Origin: an uncultured Eubacteriales bacterium
GTDB lineage: Bacteria > Bacillota > Clostridia > Christensenellales > UBA1242
DNA length: 29,528 nt
Direction of reading: 5' to 3'
NCBI GenBank assembly: GCA_949001935.1
Contig: CARJLX010000008.1
Span: forward strand, 1-29,528
Below, one piece after another: positions 1-8,161 of this stretch (the stretch's first letter is position 1; each line of letters opens with the position of its first letter). The position numbers and the translations under genes were made by a program. Below the pieces are notes generated by a model. The model searched no databases and had not been told where the DNA came from. It saw nothing but the letters and a program-made list of their open reading frames with translations.

Positions 1-9
1 AGGGCTATC

Positions 10-86
10 TGGTGCGTCGCAAGGGATTCGAACCCCTGACCTTTCGTTCCGTAGACGAACGCTCTATCCAGCTGAGCTAGCGACGC
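10..86 (-). tRNA. tRNA-Arg (anticodon ACG)
   Basis: Read on the minus strand this folds into a full cloverleaf: acceptor GCGTCGC/GCGACGC, D arm GCTC/GAGC, anticodon stem TTCGT/ACGAA with loop CTACGGA (anticodon ACG, normally edited to ICG), and T arm with TTCGAAT. The CCA tail is encoded (positions 10-12). It is divergent from the PHP gene and has its own promoter. Confidence 0.97.
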
Positions 87-108
87 ATAATTTTATTTAA
101 GCGTTGTT

Positions 109-137
109 ATTATATCACATTTTTATTTATTTGGCAA
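109..137 (-). promoter_or_regulatory. Promoter of tRNA-Arg
   Basis: On the minus strand there is a -35 box TTGCCA (132-137) and a perfect -10 box TATAAT (109-114) separated by exactly 17 bases. The predicted start is about 12-15 bases before the tRNA 5' end. Confidence 0.8.
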
Positions 138-216
138 TGGTTTTATAGAAAAATTATAAATATTTAAAGTTTTTTTATTTTCAGCATTTGCTTAATGTTG
201 ACATGGTTCTTTTTAC

Positions 217-275
217 AAAATTGCAAATAATAAATTAAAAATCTATTTGCAATTTTTTTTGCGGTGATATATACT
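217..275 (+). promoter_or_regulatory. Promoter of PHP-whiA unit overlapped by a 13-bp inverted repeat
   Basis: TTGCAA (247-252), 17 bases, TATACT (270-275) gives a start near 282, just before the GAGGAG ribosome binding site. The -35 box lies within the right arm of a perfect 13-bp inverted repeat, AAAATTGCAAATA (217-229) and TATTTGCAATTTT (244-256), with a 14-base loop and a T run to 260. It looks like a rho-independent terminator, but the only gene upstream runs divergently, so an operator or an attenuator of a more distal promoter is also possible. Confidence 0.55.
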
Positions 276-292
276 AAGTTGAGGAGTTTTTT

Positions 293-1066
293 ATGATTTT
301 ATTTGGCGATTATCACACTCACACTAAATATTCTGCGAAAGGACATGGGAAAGGTACTATTTTAGAGAATGCTAGTGTGGCATATAACAAGGGATTAAAA
401 CAAATTGCTATAACTGACCATGGTTTTGAACACAAGCTTTTTGGAGTTAAGAGAAAAGATATCCCTATGATTAAGGAGGATATTTTGAACGCTAAAGAAG
501 TGACAGGGGTTGATGTTTTGCTTGGTGTAGAGGCAAATTTAACTTCTATGAATGGTGATATTGATATTCGCGATGAAGATTACGAATTTTTAGATGTTTT
601 ACTTATGGGTTTTCATGCAATGGGCAAGCCTGCAAGTTTTAAAGATAAATTTCATCTTTTCTATCCAAACATCTTTGGAAGTTCATTTGCACCAAGCAAG
701 GAAAGGTTATCTAAAAATACAACTGCTTATTTAAAAGCTTTAGATAAATACCCAATAGACGTTATAACACATTTAAATCACAATTATCCAGTTGACACGC
801 TTGCGGTTGCAAGACTCGCAAAGCAAAAAGGAACTTTTGTTGAGCTAAATGGCAAGAGAATTAACATGAGTGATCGCGACATTATAACTATGGCAGAAGA
901 AGGTGTAAAATTTATAGTTAATAGTGATGCACATAGTCCAGACAGAGTTGGGGAGTGCAATAATGGAATAAACTTGTTGTTTAAACTTGGTATTCCACTT
1001 TCTCAAGTAGTCAATGTAGATAAATTACCTAAATTTAAAAACAAAGGAAGGTTTGAAATAAATTGA
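293..1066 (+). CDS. PHP-domain phosphoesterase (histidinol-phosphatase-like)
   Basis: This is a 257-residue PHP (polymerase and histidinol phosphatase) family metal-dependent phosphoesterase, cytoplasmic with no signal peptide. The metal-binding motifs are visible: D6-Y-H8-T-H10 at the N-terminus, TDHG at 41-44, a glutamate in the GVEANL strand, FHAM mid-protein, HLNH, and NSDAHSP near the C-terminus. The substrate cannot be told from sequence; the family includes histidinol phosphatases and phosphoesterases acting on nucleotides. No his genes are near. In Clostridia a PHP gene of this type commonly sits in the rapZ-yvcK-whiA neighbourhood, which fits its 4-base overlap with whiA. The start is supported by GAGGAG eight bases upstream. 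Confidence 0.85.
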   Translation: MILFGDYHTHTKYSAKGHGKGTILENASVAYNKGLKQIAITDHGFEHKLFGVKRKDIPMIKEDILNAKEVTGVDVLLGVEANLTSMNGDIDIRDEDYEFLDVLLMGFHAMGKPASFKDKFHLFYPNIFGSSFAPSKERLSKNTTAYLKALDKYPIDVITHLNHNYPVDTLAVARLAKQKGTFVELNGKRINMSDRDIITMAEEGVKFIVNSDAHSPDRVGECNNGINLLFKLGIPLSQVVNVDKLPKFKNKGRFEIN

Positions 1067-2034
1067 GTTTTGCAAGAGAATCAAAACTTGAATTGTTAAA
1101 TGAAGAAATTTTGGACGCAGGTTGTGCCCAAGCCTTTTTATCTGGGTTGTTTCATGGTTCGGGACAACTTACTAAAAACAGTAAAGGTGTACGTGTTGAT
1201 CTTGTGACAGATATTAAAGAAATTTTTGATTATGTTAATTCAATTATTAAAAGGTTGTATGGAGAAGAACTTGAACTTGAAATTAGCGATGATTATATTA
1301 TTAACAAAACAACTTATTATAGAATAATGTTTCCAATTTCAATCTCGCATCAAGTATTGCAAGATTGTGGACTGCTTGAAAGCAATGATGGAAGTTATGC
1401 TTTGGAAGAAGGGGTTGATAGCAATATTGTTTACGATGAAGAAACGCAAAAAGCTTTTGTTAAAGGTGCATTTTTGTCTTGTTCTACTTCAAGTATAAGA
1501 TTGAGTGAACTTGGTGATCGTGGAACAACAAGTGGTTATCATTTGGAATTTGCTTCTCATAAAAGGGATTTTTTGGAGGGTTTGCAAGAAATTTTGGCAG
1601 AATTTACAATCCCTGCAAAACTTGGCACGAGAAAAAATCTTCATATACTTTATCTTAAAGATAGCGAAAGTATAAAAGATTTACTTGCACTAGTTGGAGC
1701 AATGCAAAGTGTACTTGCCCTTTCGAATGAAATGGCGACAAGAGGTCTTCGAAATATTGTCAATCGGCAGGTAAATTGTATAAATGCAAACATTAATAAG
1801 ACTGTTGAGGCAAGTTTAAAGCAAATACAAGCGATTGAATATATCAATCAAAGGATTGGTCTTGACAATCTTCCAGAGGATTTGCAAGAAGTGGCAGTTT
1901 TGCGTTTGGCCAATCAGCAAGAAAGTATGGAAGAGCTTTTAAAGCTCTCAACAATTCAGCTTACAAAGAGTGGACTTAATCATCGCTTTAGAAGGCTTAT
2001 AAAGATTGCCGAGGATTTGAAGAATCAAGATTGA
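1063..2034 (+). CDS. whiA: WhiA, sporulation/cell-division regulator with LAGLIDADG-like fold
   Basis: The 323-residue product has the length and layout of WhiA, a DNA-binding protein with a degenerate LAGLIDADG homing-endonuclease N-terminal domain (about residues 1-200) and a C-terminal helix-turn-helix domain (about 220-310). WhiA controls sporulation septation in Streptomyces and influences division and chromosome segregation in Bacillus. The start is TTG at 1063, overlapping the TGA of the PHP gene as TTGA. The resulting MSFARESKLEL is a typical WhiA N-terminus, and AAAGGAAGG lies 11 bases upstream. The C-terminal stretch with GLRNIVNR and QLTKSGLNHRFRRL is characteristic. The usual partners rapZ and yvcK are not between PHP and whiA here. 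Translational coupling to the PHP gene is likely. Confidence 0.93.
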   Translation: MSFARESKLELLNEEILDAGCAQAFLSGLFHGSGQLTKNSKGVRVDLVTDIKEIFDYVNSIIKRLYGEELELEISDDYIINKTTYYRIMFPISISHQVLQDCGLLESNDGSYALEEGVDSNIVYDEETQKAFVKGAFLSCSTSSIRLSELGDRGTTSGYHLEFASHKRDFLEGLQEILAEFTIPAKLGTRKNLHILYLKDSESIKDLLALVGAMQSVLALSNEMATRGLRNIVNRQVNCINANINKTVEASLKQIQAIEYINQRIGLDNLPEDLQEVAVLRLANQQESMEELLKLSTIQLTKSGLNHRFRRLIKIAEDLKNQD

Positions 2035-2073
2035 GTTTGGCGATTGGATAATAAAAGGTAAAAAACAAATAGT

Positions 2074-2117
2074 TTTTAACAACCGCAGTTATCAAGGTGA
2101 TAACAAGGTTGTTAAAA
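2074..2117 (+). other. Two-tier hairpin between whiA and dnaE
   Basis: Perfect 11-bp arms TTTTAACAACC (2074-2084) and GGTTGTTAAAA (2107-2117) enclose a second 6-bp stem GTTATC/GATAAC with a 5-base loop. No strong T run follows immediately, so it is an uncertain terminator. It may be a whiA 3' stabilising structure or a processing site ahead of dnaE. Confidence 0.6.
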
Positions 2118-2131
2118 TTAGTTTTCTTTTG

Positions 2132-2156
2132 CTTCTTTTCTTTTAAAGAAAAGAAG
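2132..2156. repeat. Dispersed palindrome, copy 1
   Basis: Twelve-bp arms CTTCTTTTCTTT and AAAGAAAAGAAG around a single base, preceded by TTTTCTTTTG. It ends 14 bases before the dnaE ribosome binding site. Related copies occur at 5832-5858, 15431-15453 and 15603-15626. Confidence 0.75.
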
Positions 2157-2179
2157 ATAATACAAAATAAGGAGAAATG

Positions 2180-5100
2180 ATGAAAGATTTTGTTCACTTG
2201 CATGTTCATACAGAGTTTTCGCTGTTGGACGGACTTGCGAGAATTAATAAACTTGTAGATATTGTTAAGGAACGCGGGTGGAAAAGTGTTGCTATAACCG
2301 ACCATGGAAATATGTATGGCGTTATGCGTTTTTATGAAGAGTGTATTAAAAAAGGTATAAATCCAGTTATTGGTTGTGAATTTTATATCACGCATGATAT
2401 GCATTCTCGTTCTAATGCGTCAGATACTGGACACTTAATATTATTGGCTAAAAATAATACAGGGTATCAAAATCTTTTGAAACTTACATCTTACTCATAT
2501 CTTGAAGGAAAGTATTATAAACCAAGAATTGATTATAATCTTTTGAAGAAACATAGCGAGGGTCTAATCTGTCTTTCAGCCTGCTTGGCTGGACATATTC
2601 CACAAGCTATTCTAAGGCGTGAGTTTGACGAAGCAGATAAACTTGCACTTTGGCATAAAGAGGTTTTTGGTGAAGATTTTTATCTTGAAATTCAAAATCA
2701 TAACATCCCAGAAGAAAGAGAAGTGCTTGTAAAATTGACAGAAATGAGTCAAAGATTAGGTATAAAACTTGTGGCAACTAATGACGCACACTATTTGAAT
2801 AAAGAAGACGCTGAACTTCAAGATGTGTTGATGTGCGTTCAAATGGGAAAAACTTTTGACGACCCAGATAGAATGAAATTTTCTACAGATGAATTTTATC
2901 TTAAAACTTATGAAGAAATGCAAGAGGTTTTACCAGGCTATGAAGACGCTCTTGATAATACAATCGAAATTGCTAACAAGTGTCATGTGACTATTAGAAC
3001 TAAATCGTTAAGAGAGGCGGCAGAAGGCGGAAATCCTAATGTCCCTGATGAATGTAAACTAGGTGCTAAAGAGAACTTTATCCCTCTTTATCTTCCAGAC
3101 ACAGGCGAAACTGCGTTTGAATTTTTGTCGCGAATTTCTTGGGAGGGTTTAAAACGTAATTATAAAGAAATAACTCCTGAACTTGAAGAGCGTATGAATA
3201 TGGAACTTGACACAATCAATCGTCTTGGGTTTGTTGAGTACTTCCTTATTGTTTGGGATTATATCAACTTTTCTCGTGAGAATGATATTCCTGTAGGTCC
3301 TGGTCGTGGTTCTGGTGCGGGAAGTTTGGTTGCATACTGTTCGGGAATTACTCAAGTTGACCCAATGCGATATGAATTATACTTTGACCGTTTTATCAAT
3401 CCAGAGCGTGTTTCCATGCCCGACTTTGATGTTGACTTTTGTATGGATAGACGTGGCGAAGTTATTGAGTATGCTAAACGCCGTTATGGTTTTGACCATG
3501 TTTCAAATATTGTCACATTTGGAAATATGCAGGCTAAAAATGCCATTAAAGATGTTGCGAGGGTTTTACGCTTTCCTTATAGTGAAGTTGATAAAATAAC
3601 AAAAGAGATACCTGGAAAACCTGTTAAAAAACCACCAGTACTTAAATATTATTTTGGAACAACTGGAAAGGAAGAAGATGCACAATATATAATTCCAGAA
3701 CTTCGCAAGATGTATGACGAAGATGAAATGGTTAAGAAAATTGTTGATATGGCAATTAAGCTCGAAGGGGTGCCAAGAAATGTTTCCATGCATGCCGCAG
3801 GTGTTTTGATTGCTCCTGATCCAGTATTTGATTATGTGCCAATGGCAACATCTGGAGAGGATGTTGTCACTCAATTTGATATGACAGAACTTGAACATCT
3901 TGGGCTTTTAAAAATGGATTTCCTTGGTCTTAGGACATTAACAGATATTCATAAAGCCATTCAATATGTAAAAGAGGATCATGGAGTTGAAATAGATTTT
4001 ACCAAGATGGAATATGATGATCCTGCCGTTTTTGAACTTATAAGTTCAGGTAATACCGATGCTGTTTTCCAACTTGAAAGCGGAGGTATGAAGAAGTTCA
4101 TGAAGGACCTGCAACCTACATGTCTTGACGATATTATCGCCGGTATTTCATTGTATCGTCCAGGTCCTATGGATTTTATTCCAAAATTTGTTAAGGGTAA
4201 AAAAGACCCATCTTCAATAAGTTATGAAGACCCTTGTCTTGAGCCCATTTTAAATACAACCTATGGCTGTATCGTTTACCAAGAGCAAGTTATGAAAATC
4301 TTCCAAGTTATGGGAGGTTTCTCACTTGGCGGGGCAGACAATGTGCGTAGAATTATGGGTAAGAAAAAACCCGAACTTTTACCACCACAAGAAAAGCGTT
4401 TCATTGATGGTTGGGAAGACCCTAAAGGTGAACTCAAACCTATTCCTGGAGCTATTAAATTAGGTCATAGTAGAGAGGTATCAAAAAAGGTGTTTGATCA
4501 AATGGCAAAATTTGCTGGTTATGCCTTTAATAAATCTCATGCTGCAGCCTATGCTTATGTAGCTTATCAAACAGGATATTTGAAAGCTCACTATGAAGTT
4601 GAATATTTAACCGCCGTTTTAAATAATCGCATTTCCAATGCAGACCTAGTAAAAAGATATACAAACTATGCACGCAAGGAAGGATTTGAAGTTTTAGCTC
4701 CAGATATAAATAAATCTTACACATACTTTAAGGTTGAAAACGGAAATATTCGTTTTGGTCTAGGAGCTCTTAAACATGTTGGTACTGGCGTTATGGATAT
4801 GATTGTTGAAGAGCGAAAAGCTAATGGTGAATTTAAGAGTTTTGAAGATTTTGCCAATCGCGTTAATCAACAAGCTTTAAACAAGCGTACTTGCGAAAGC
4901 CTTATCTTGGCAGGCGCATTTGATTGTTTTGGTATTGCAAGAAGCCGGTTAATGGCGGTCTATGAGCAAGTTCTTGATAGAGCCAATAGTGACAAAAAGA
5001 GTCGTGCCACAGGTCAATTTTCAATTTTTGACACCTTTGAAGAAGTTGCACAAACGGTAAATTCTGTTGAATATCCAAATATTAAAGAGTTCAACAAGGA

Positions 5101-5797
5101 AACTCTTTTAAAATATGAAAAAGAATATGTTGGCATATATCTTTCAGGGCACCCGCTTGATGATTATTTAGAGAAATACGACTCTTTTAATTTCACATCT
5201 GCAATGCTTCCAGAAGAGGATAATGATATGGAGTTTGATGGTGAAGGAGAATATGGAGAAGAAGAAACTCAAGTCGCTGAAATAGGAGAAGGAGATCAAG
5301 TAAAAGATGGTCAACCTGTGACAGGTGGCGGAGTTATCACAGCGATTAAAAAGATTATGACCAAGTCTGGCAATATGGCATTTTTAACAATCGAAGATAT
5401 TTATGGCTCTTTTGATGTGATGTTGTTTGCAAAACTTTACACTAAGTTTAAAGATGTTGCTGTCGAGGATGGATTAATAACAGTTCGAGGTCGTATTTCG
5501 GTTCGCCCAGGTAAAACTCCTTGCGTAATTGCAGAACATATTATACCTTGGGACAAAGTGGGTGATGAGTCAACATTAAACGAAAAGAAATTATATCTTC
5601 GTTTTGATACCAAAGATATAGATATTTATGACAGAGTTAAAAACATTATAGCTTCTTATCCAGGCAAAAGTCAGGTGGTAATTAAGTGTAATTCAACTTC
5701 TCAGGCATTTGCTTTTAGTACTAAGGTCACTTTAAATAATTATCTTGAAAATGAATTGATTGGACTGCTTGGCGAAAAAAATGTTATTATAAGATAG
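2180..5797 (+). CDS. dnaE: DNA polymerase III alpha subunit DnaE
   Basis: This is a 1205-residue C-family replicative DNA polymerase. The N-terminal PHP domain begins with HLHVHTEFS and carries TDHG. The palm has MPDFDVDF with catalytic D415 and D417, and the third aspartate D580 is in LKMDFLGL; these correspond to E. coli D401, D403 and D555. Further landmarks are VPVGPGRGSGAGS, NVSMHAAGVLIAP, ISLYRPGPMDF and FNKSHAAAYAY. The C-terminal part holds tandem helix-hairpin-helix sequence and an OB fold (VTGGGVITAIKKIMTKSGN onwards), preceded by an acidic linker around residues 1010-1040. The start at 2180 is chosen over 2177 because AAGGAG then has a normal 5-base spacing. In Bacillota DnaE works beside PolC; PolC is not in this window. 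Adjacent dnaE and pfkA genes are typical of Clostridia. Confidence 0.97.
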   Translation: MKDFVHLHVHTEFSLLDGLARINKLVDIVKERGWKSVAITDHGNMYGVMRFYEECIKKGINPVIGCEFYITHDMHSRSNASDTGHLILLAKNNTGYQNLLKLTSYSYLEGKYYKPRIDYNLLKKHSEGLICLSACLAGHIPQAILRREFDEADKLALWHKEVFGEDFYLEIQNHNIPEEREVLVKLTEMSQRLGIKLVATNDAHYLNKEDAELQDVLMCVQMGKTFDDPDRMKFSTDEFYLKTYEEMQEVLPGYEDALDNTIEIANKCHVTIRTKSLREAAEGGNPNVPDECKLGAKENFIPLYLPDTGETAFEFLSRISWEGLKRNYKEITPELEERMNMELDTINRLGFVEYFLIVWDYINFSRENDIPVGPGRGSGAGSLVAYCSGITQVDPMRYELYFDRFINPERVSMPDFDVDFCMDRRGEVIEYAKRRYGFDHVSNIVTFGNMQAKNAIKDVARVLRFPYSEVDKITKEIPGKPVKKPPVLKYYFGTTGKEEDAQYIIPELRKMYDEDEMVKKIVDMAIKLEGVPRNVSMHAAGVLIAPDPVFDYVPMATSGEDVVTQFDMTELEHLGLLKMDFLGLRTLTDIHKAIQYVKEDHGVEIDFTKMEYDDPAVFELISSGNTDAVFQLESGGMKKFMKDLQPTCLDDIIAGISLYRPGPMDFIPKFVKGKKDPSSISYEDPCLEPILNTTYGCIVYQEQVMKIFQVMGGFSLGGADNVRRIMGKKKPELLPPQEKRFIDGWEDPKGELKPIPGAIKLGHSREVSKKVFDQMAKFAGYAFNKSHAAAYAYVAYQTGYLKAHYEVEYLTAVLNNRISNADLVKRYTNYARKEGFEVLAPDINKSYTYFKVENGNIRFGLGALKHVGTGVMDMIVEERKANGEFKSFEDFANRVNQQALNKRTCESLILAGAFDCFGIARSRLMAVYEQVLDRANSDKKSRATGQFSIFDTFEEVAQTVNSVEYPNIKEFNKETLLKYEKEYVGIYLSGHPLDDYLEKYDSFNFTSAMLPEEDNDMEFDGEGEYGEEETQVAEIGEGDQVKDGQPVTGGGVITAIKKIMTKSGNMAFLTIEDIYGSFDVMLFAKLYTKFKDVAVEDGLITVRGRISVRPGKTPCVIAEHIIPWDKVGDESTLNEKKLYLRFDTKDIDIYDRVKNIIASYPGKSQVVIKCNSTSQAFAFSTKVTLNNYLENELIGLLGEKNVIIR

Positions 5798-5831
5798 GCA
5801 GTGCTAAACTAAAATAGTTAGATTTCTTTTG

Positions 5832-5858
5832 TTTACTTTTCTTTAAAAGAAAAGTAAA
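5832..5858. repeat. Dispersed palindrome, copy 2
   Basis: Thirteen-bp arms TTTACTTTTCTTT and AAAGAAAAGTAAA around one base, preceded by TTTCTTTTG as in copy 1. It lies between dnaE and folD and ends only three bases before the folD GGGGGA ribosome binding site, so as RNA it could occlude folD translation. It lacks the following T run expected of a terminator on the plus strand. Confidence 0.75.
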
Positions 5859-5871
5859 AATGGGGGATTAT

Positions 5872-6717
5872 ATGTCAATAATTTTAGATGGAAAAAGTTT
5901 GTCAAAAAAGATTGAAGAAGAATTAAAACTTAGAGTTGCATTTTTAAAAAGCAAGTTGAATTTTACTCCAAAATTGGCTACAATTCTGGTAGGAAATTTT
6001 CCACCATCCATATCTTATGTTAATATGAAAAAAAAGGCTTGTGAGCGTATTGGTCTTGAAAGTGAAATTATAAAAATGCCTGAGCAAACAACGACTCAAG
6101 AACTTTTGAATTGTATTCAAATTTTAAACCAAGATAAAACAATTTGCGGAATACTTTTGCAACATCCAGTTCCAAAACAAATTGATGAGCGTGCTTGTTT
6201 TGACGCTATTTCTCCTGAAAAAGATGTAGATGGAGTAAATTCTTCATCTTTTGGAAATGTTGCTTTGGGTAAAAAGGCATATAAATGTGCTACACCTATG
6301 GGGATTGTTACACTGTTAAAAGAATATAAAATTCCACTTGTTTCTAAGCATGCTGTAATTATAGGTCGTAGCCCTATTTTAGGAAAACCTCTTGCTCAAT
6401 TACTTTTAAATGAAGATTGTACTGTCACAGTATGCCATAGTAAAACACAGAATTTAAAAGAAATAGTAAAAACAGCAGATATAGTTGTTGGGGCAGTTGG
6501 AAAACCTAAATTTATAACAGCTGATATGATTAAAGAAAATGTTGTTCTTGTTGACGCTGGCTATAATGAAGGGAATGTTGGAGATATAGACCTAGAAAAT
6601 TGCATACAAAAATGTTATGCTTATACGCCAGTTCCTGGGGGAGTTGGGCCTATGACAATTGCCTCACTTCTCACTCAAACTGTTGAGTCAGCTGAAAAGT
6701 TGGCAGAAATGTCTTAG
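5872..6717 (+). CDS. folD: FolD, methylenetetrahydrofolate dehydrogenase/cyclohydrolase
   Basis: FolD interconverts 5,10-methylene-, 5,10-methenyl- and 10-formyl-tetrahydrofolate with NADP(+), supplying one-carbon units in the cytoplasm. The 281-residue length is normal. Diagnostic motifs are present: SYVNMKKKAC with the catalytic lysine, GILLQHPVP, PEKDVDGVN, CATPMGI, the nucleotide-binding GRSPILGKPLAQLL, CHSKT, ADIVVGAVGKP, DAGYN and the C-terminal TPVPGGVGPMTIASLL. The start is placed at the ATG at 5872 (MSIILDGKSLS), which fits FolD N-termini and has GGGGGA just upstream. An in-frame ATG at 5860 would consume that site and is rejected. It follows dnaE after a palindrome and is followed by the phosphofructokinase gene, so all three may share a transcript. 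Confidence 0.96.
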   Translation: MSIILDGKSLSKKIEEELKLRVAFLKSKLNFTPKLATILVGNFPPSISYVNMKKKACERIGLESEIIKMPEQTTTQELLNCIQILNQDKTICGILLQHPVPKQIDERACFDAISPEKDVDGVNSSSFGNVALGKKAYKCATPMGIVTLLKEYKIPLVSKHAVIIGRSPILGKPLAQLLLNEDCTVTVCHSKTQNLKEIVKTADIVVGAVGKPKFITADMIKENVVLVDAGYNEGNVGDIDLENCIQKCYAYTPVPGGVGPMTIASLLTQTVESAEKLAEMS

Positions 6718-6763
6718 GTGTTTATTTTTTTGTTGATTGCAAGCAAAGCAAAAAGGAGTAAAT

Positions 6764-7630
6764 ATGAAATTGTTAGTTTTAGTTAGTGGCGGGGATGCGC
6801 CAGGAATAAATATGTTTCTTGCCGAACTTAATAAAAAAGTAAAAAATGTAGATGCTGTGGAAGGTGGTTATAGAGGACTTATTGATGGTAATATAAAACC
6901 ACTTGCTTCTTTTGAACCTCAAAAATATAAAACTCAGGCAGGTGCGGTAATTAAATCATCAAGATGTCCAGAATTTAAAGATGATAAAAATTTTAACAAA
7001 GCTCTAAAAAATGCAAAAAACTATGATTGCCTAATTATATTGGGGGGAAATGGATCATATAAAGGTGCAGAACGATTGTTCGATAATGGAGTGCGTACAA
7101 TATTTATTCCCACAACTATAGATAATGATGTCGAGGGGAGTGAGTATAGTCTAGGTTTTCATTCAGCAGTTAAGGCTTGCTGTTTTACGGTGGAAAATGT
7201 TATGCCAAGCATGGAGGCTTTTAATCGCTGTTGTGTGTTTGAGGTTATGGGTAGAAACTGTGACGCAATTGCTCAGGCAGTAGCCTCTGCAATGCAGGCA
7301 GATTATGTGATTGCAAAAGAAGAGGATGAAAACTTTGCTAAGATCGCAAAAATAATAAGACAACGACAAAAGGACAACCATTCATCTATTATTGTTTTGA
7401 GAGAAAATTTGGTGAATATAAGTGAATTTTGTATGGATCTTCAAGAAAAAAGTGGCGTTGAAGTAAGATATAATATTGTAGGTCATATTCAAAGGGGTTT
7501 CAAACCGACAAGCGTGGACTTGAAAATGGCTAAGAAATTTGCAGATGTTGCGTTAAAGGCTATCAAAAAAACACATAATTCATACGCTATTGTTATGGAT
7601 GATGGCAGAGTTAATGTGCATTTAATTTAG
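6764..7630 (+). CDS. Divergent ATP-type 6-phosphofructokinase family protein
   Basis: This is a PfkA-family protein, whose classical members phosphorylate fructose 6-phosphate in glycolysis. Family motifs in order: SGGDAPGIN (8-16), SSRCPEF (65-71), GGNGS (94-98), PTTIDND (116-122, D120 matching the catalytic Asp127 of E. coli PfkA), EVMGRN (160-165) and IVGHIQRGF (238-246). Two departures are visible. GGDGS has become GGNGS, replacing the Mg-coordinating Asp103 of E. coli PfkA, and GHIQRGG has become GHIQRGF. At 288 residues it is also about 30 shorter than usual. It may be an active variant, one with a different phosphoryl donor, or a paralogue with another role. AAAGGAG sits 5 bases before the ATG at 6764; an earlier in-frame start at 6737 has no such site. 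Confidence 0.85.
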   Translation: MKLLVLVSGGDAPGINMFLAELNKKVKNVDAVEGGYRGLIDGNIKPLASFEPQKYKTQAGAVIKSSRCPEFKDDKNFNKALKNAKNYDCLIILGGNGSYKGAERLFDNGVRTIFIPTTIDNDVEGSEYSLGFHSAVKACCFTVENVMPSMEAFNRCCVFEVMGRNCDAIAQAVASAMQADYVIAKEEDENFAKIAKIIRQRQKDNHSSIIVLRENLVNISEFCMDLQEKSGVEVRYNIVGHIQRGFKPTSVDLKMAKKFADVALKAIKKTHNSYAIVMDDGRVNVHLI

Positions 7631-7738
7631 TAAAATATCGGCTTTTTGAATATAGAAACTAAAAATCTATAATAAAAACGCGAAATATAACAAATTTGTT
7701 TATTTATTGCATAATTTAAAATTATTTTTAATTTTTTC

Positions 7739-7778
7739 TTGACAAAACACTTTGACTATGCTAAACTTTCATAGTCAA
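7739..7778 (+). promoter_or_regulatory. Promoter of tRNA cluster with inverted repeat around the -10 box
   Basis: Perfect -35 TTGACA (7739-7744), 17 bases, -10 TAAACT (7762-7767). The -10 is bracketed by a perfect 9-bp inverted repeat, TTGACTATG (7752-7760) and CATAGTCAA (7770-7778), with a 9-base spacer. The predicted start (about 7774) falls in the right arm, so the repeat acts as DNA rather than as an RNA hairpin. It looks like an operator. Confidence 0.7.
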
Positions 7779-7783
7779 CATGT

Positions 7784-7857
7784 GCAGGTGTAGTTCAGTG
7801 GTAGAACACTAGCCTTCCAAGCTGGTTGCGAGGGTCCGATTCCCTTCACCTGCTCCA
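7784..7857 (+). tRNA. tRNA-Gly (anticodon TCC)
   Basis: Acceptor GCAGGTG/CACCTGC, anticodon loop CTTCCAA (TCC), T loop TCCGATT and encoded CCA. First gene of the tRNA cluster, about 10 bases after the predicted transcription start. Confidence 0.97.
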
Positions 7858-7860
7858 TGG

Positions 7861-7937
7861 GCTTCCGTAGCTCAGCTGGATAGAGCAGTGCCCTTCTAAG
7901 GCAAAGGTCGAAGGTTCGAATCCTTCCGGGAGCACCA
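7861..7937 (+). tRNA. tRNA-Arg (anticodon TCT)
   Basis: Acceptor GCTTCCG/CGGGAGC (one G-T pair), D arm GCTC/GAGC, anticodon loop CTTCTAA (TCT), T loop TTCGAAT and encoded CCA. It lies 3 bases after tRNA-Gly. Confidence 0.96.
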
Positions 7938-7965
7938 TATGCGCATTAGGGCATATAAATATTAT

Positions 7966-8042
7966 GGTGGTCTTAGTTCAGTTGGTAGAACGCCAGATTG
8001 TGGCTCTGGAGGTCAAGAGTTCGATCCTCTTAGACCACCCCA
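7966..8042 (+). tRNA. tRNA-His (anticodon GTG)
   Basis: An extra 5' G at 7966 (G-1) faces the discriminator C, the hallmark of tRNA-His. Acceptor GTGGTCT/AGACCAC, anticodon loop TTGTGGC (GTG) and encoded CCA. Confidence 0.97.
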
Positions 8043-8085
8043 GATTTTGAGAAGGAGTCCACTGCGAAGTGTAGGCTACGACCGA

Positions 8086-8161
8086 TGGGGTGTCGCCAAG
8101 CGGTAAGGCATTGGACTCTGACTCCAACATTGCGTAGGTTCGAATCCTACCACCCCAGCCA
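8086..8161 (+). tRNA. tRNA-Gln (anticodon CTG)
   Basis: Acceptor TGGGGTG/CACCCCA, anticodon stem TTGGA/TCCAA with loop CTCTGAC (CTG), T arm GTAGG/CCTAC with TTCGAAT, and encoded CCA. It is one of two Gln isoacceptors in the cluster. Confidence 0.95.
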
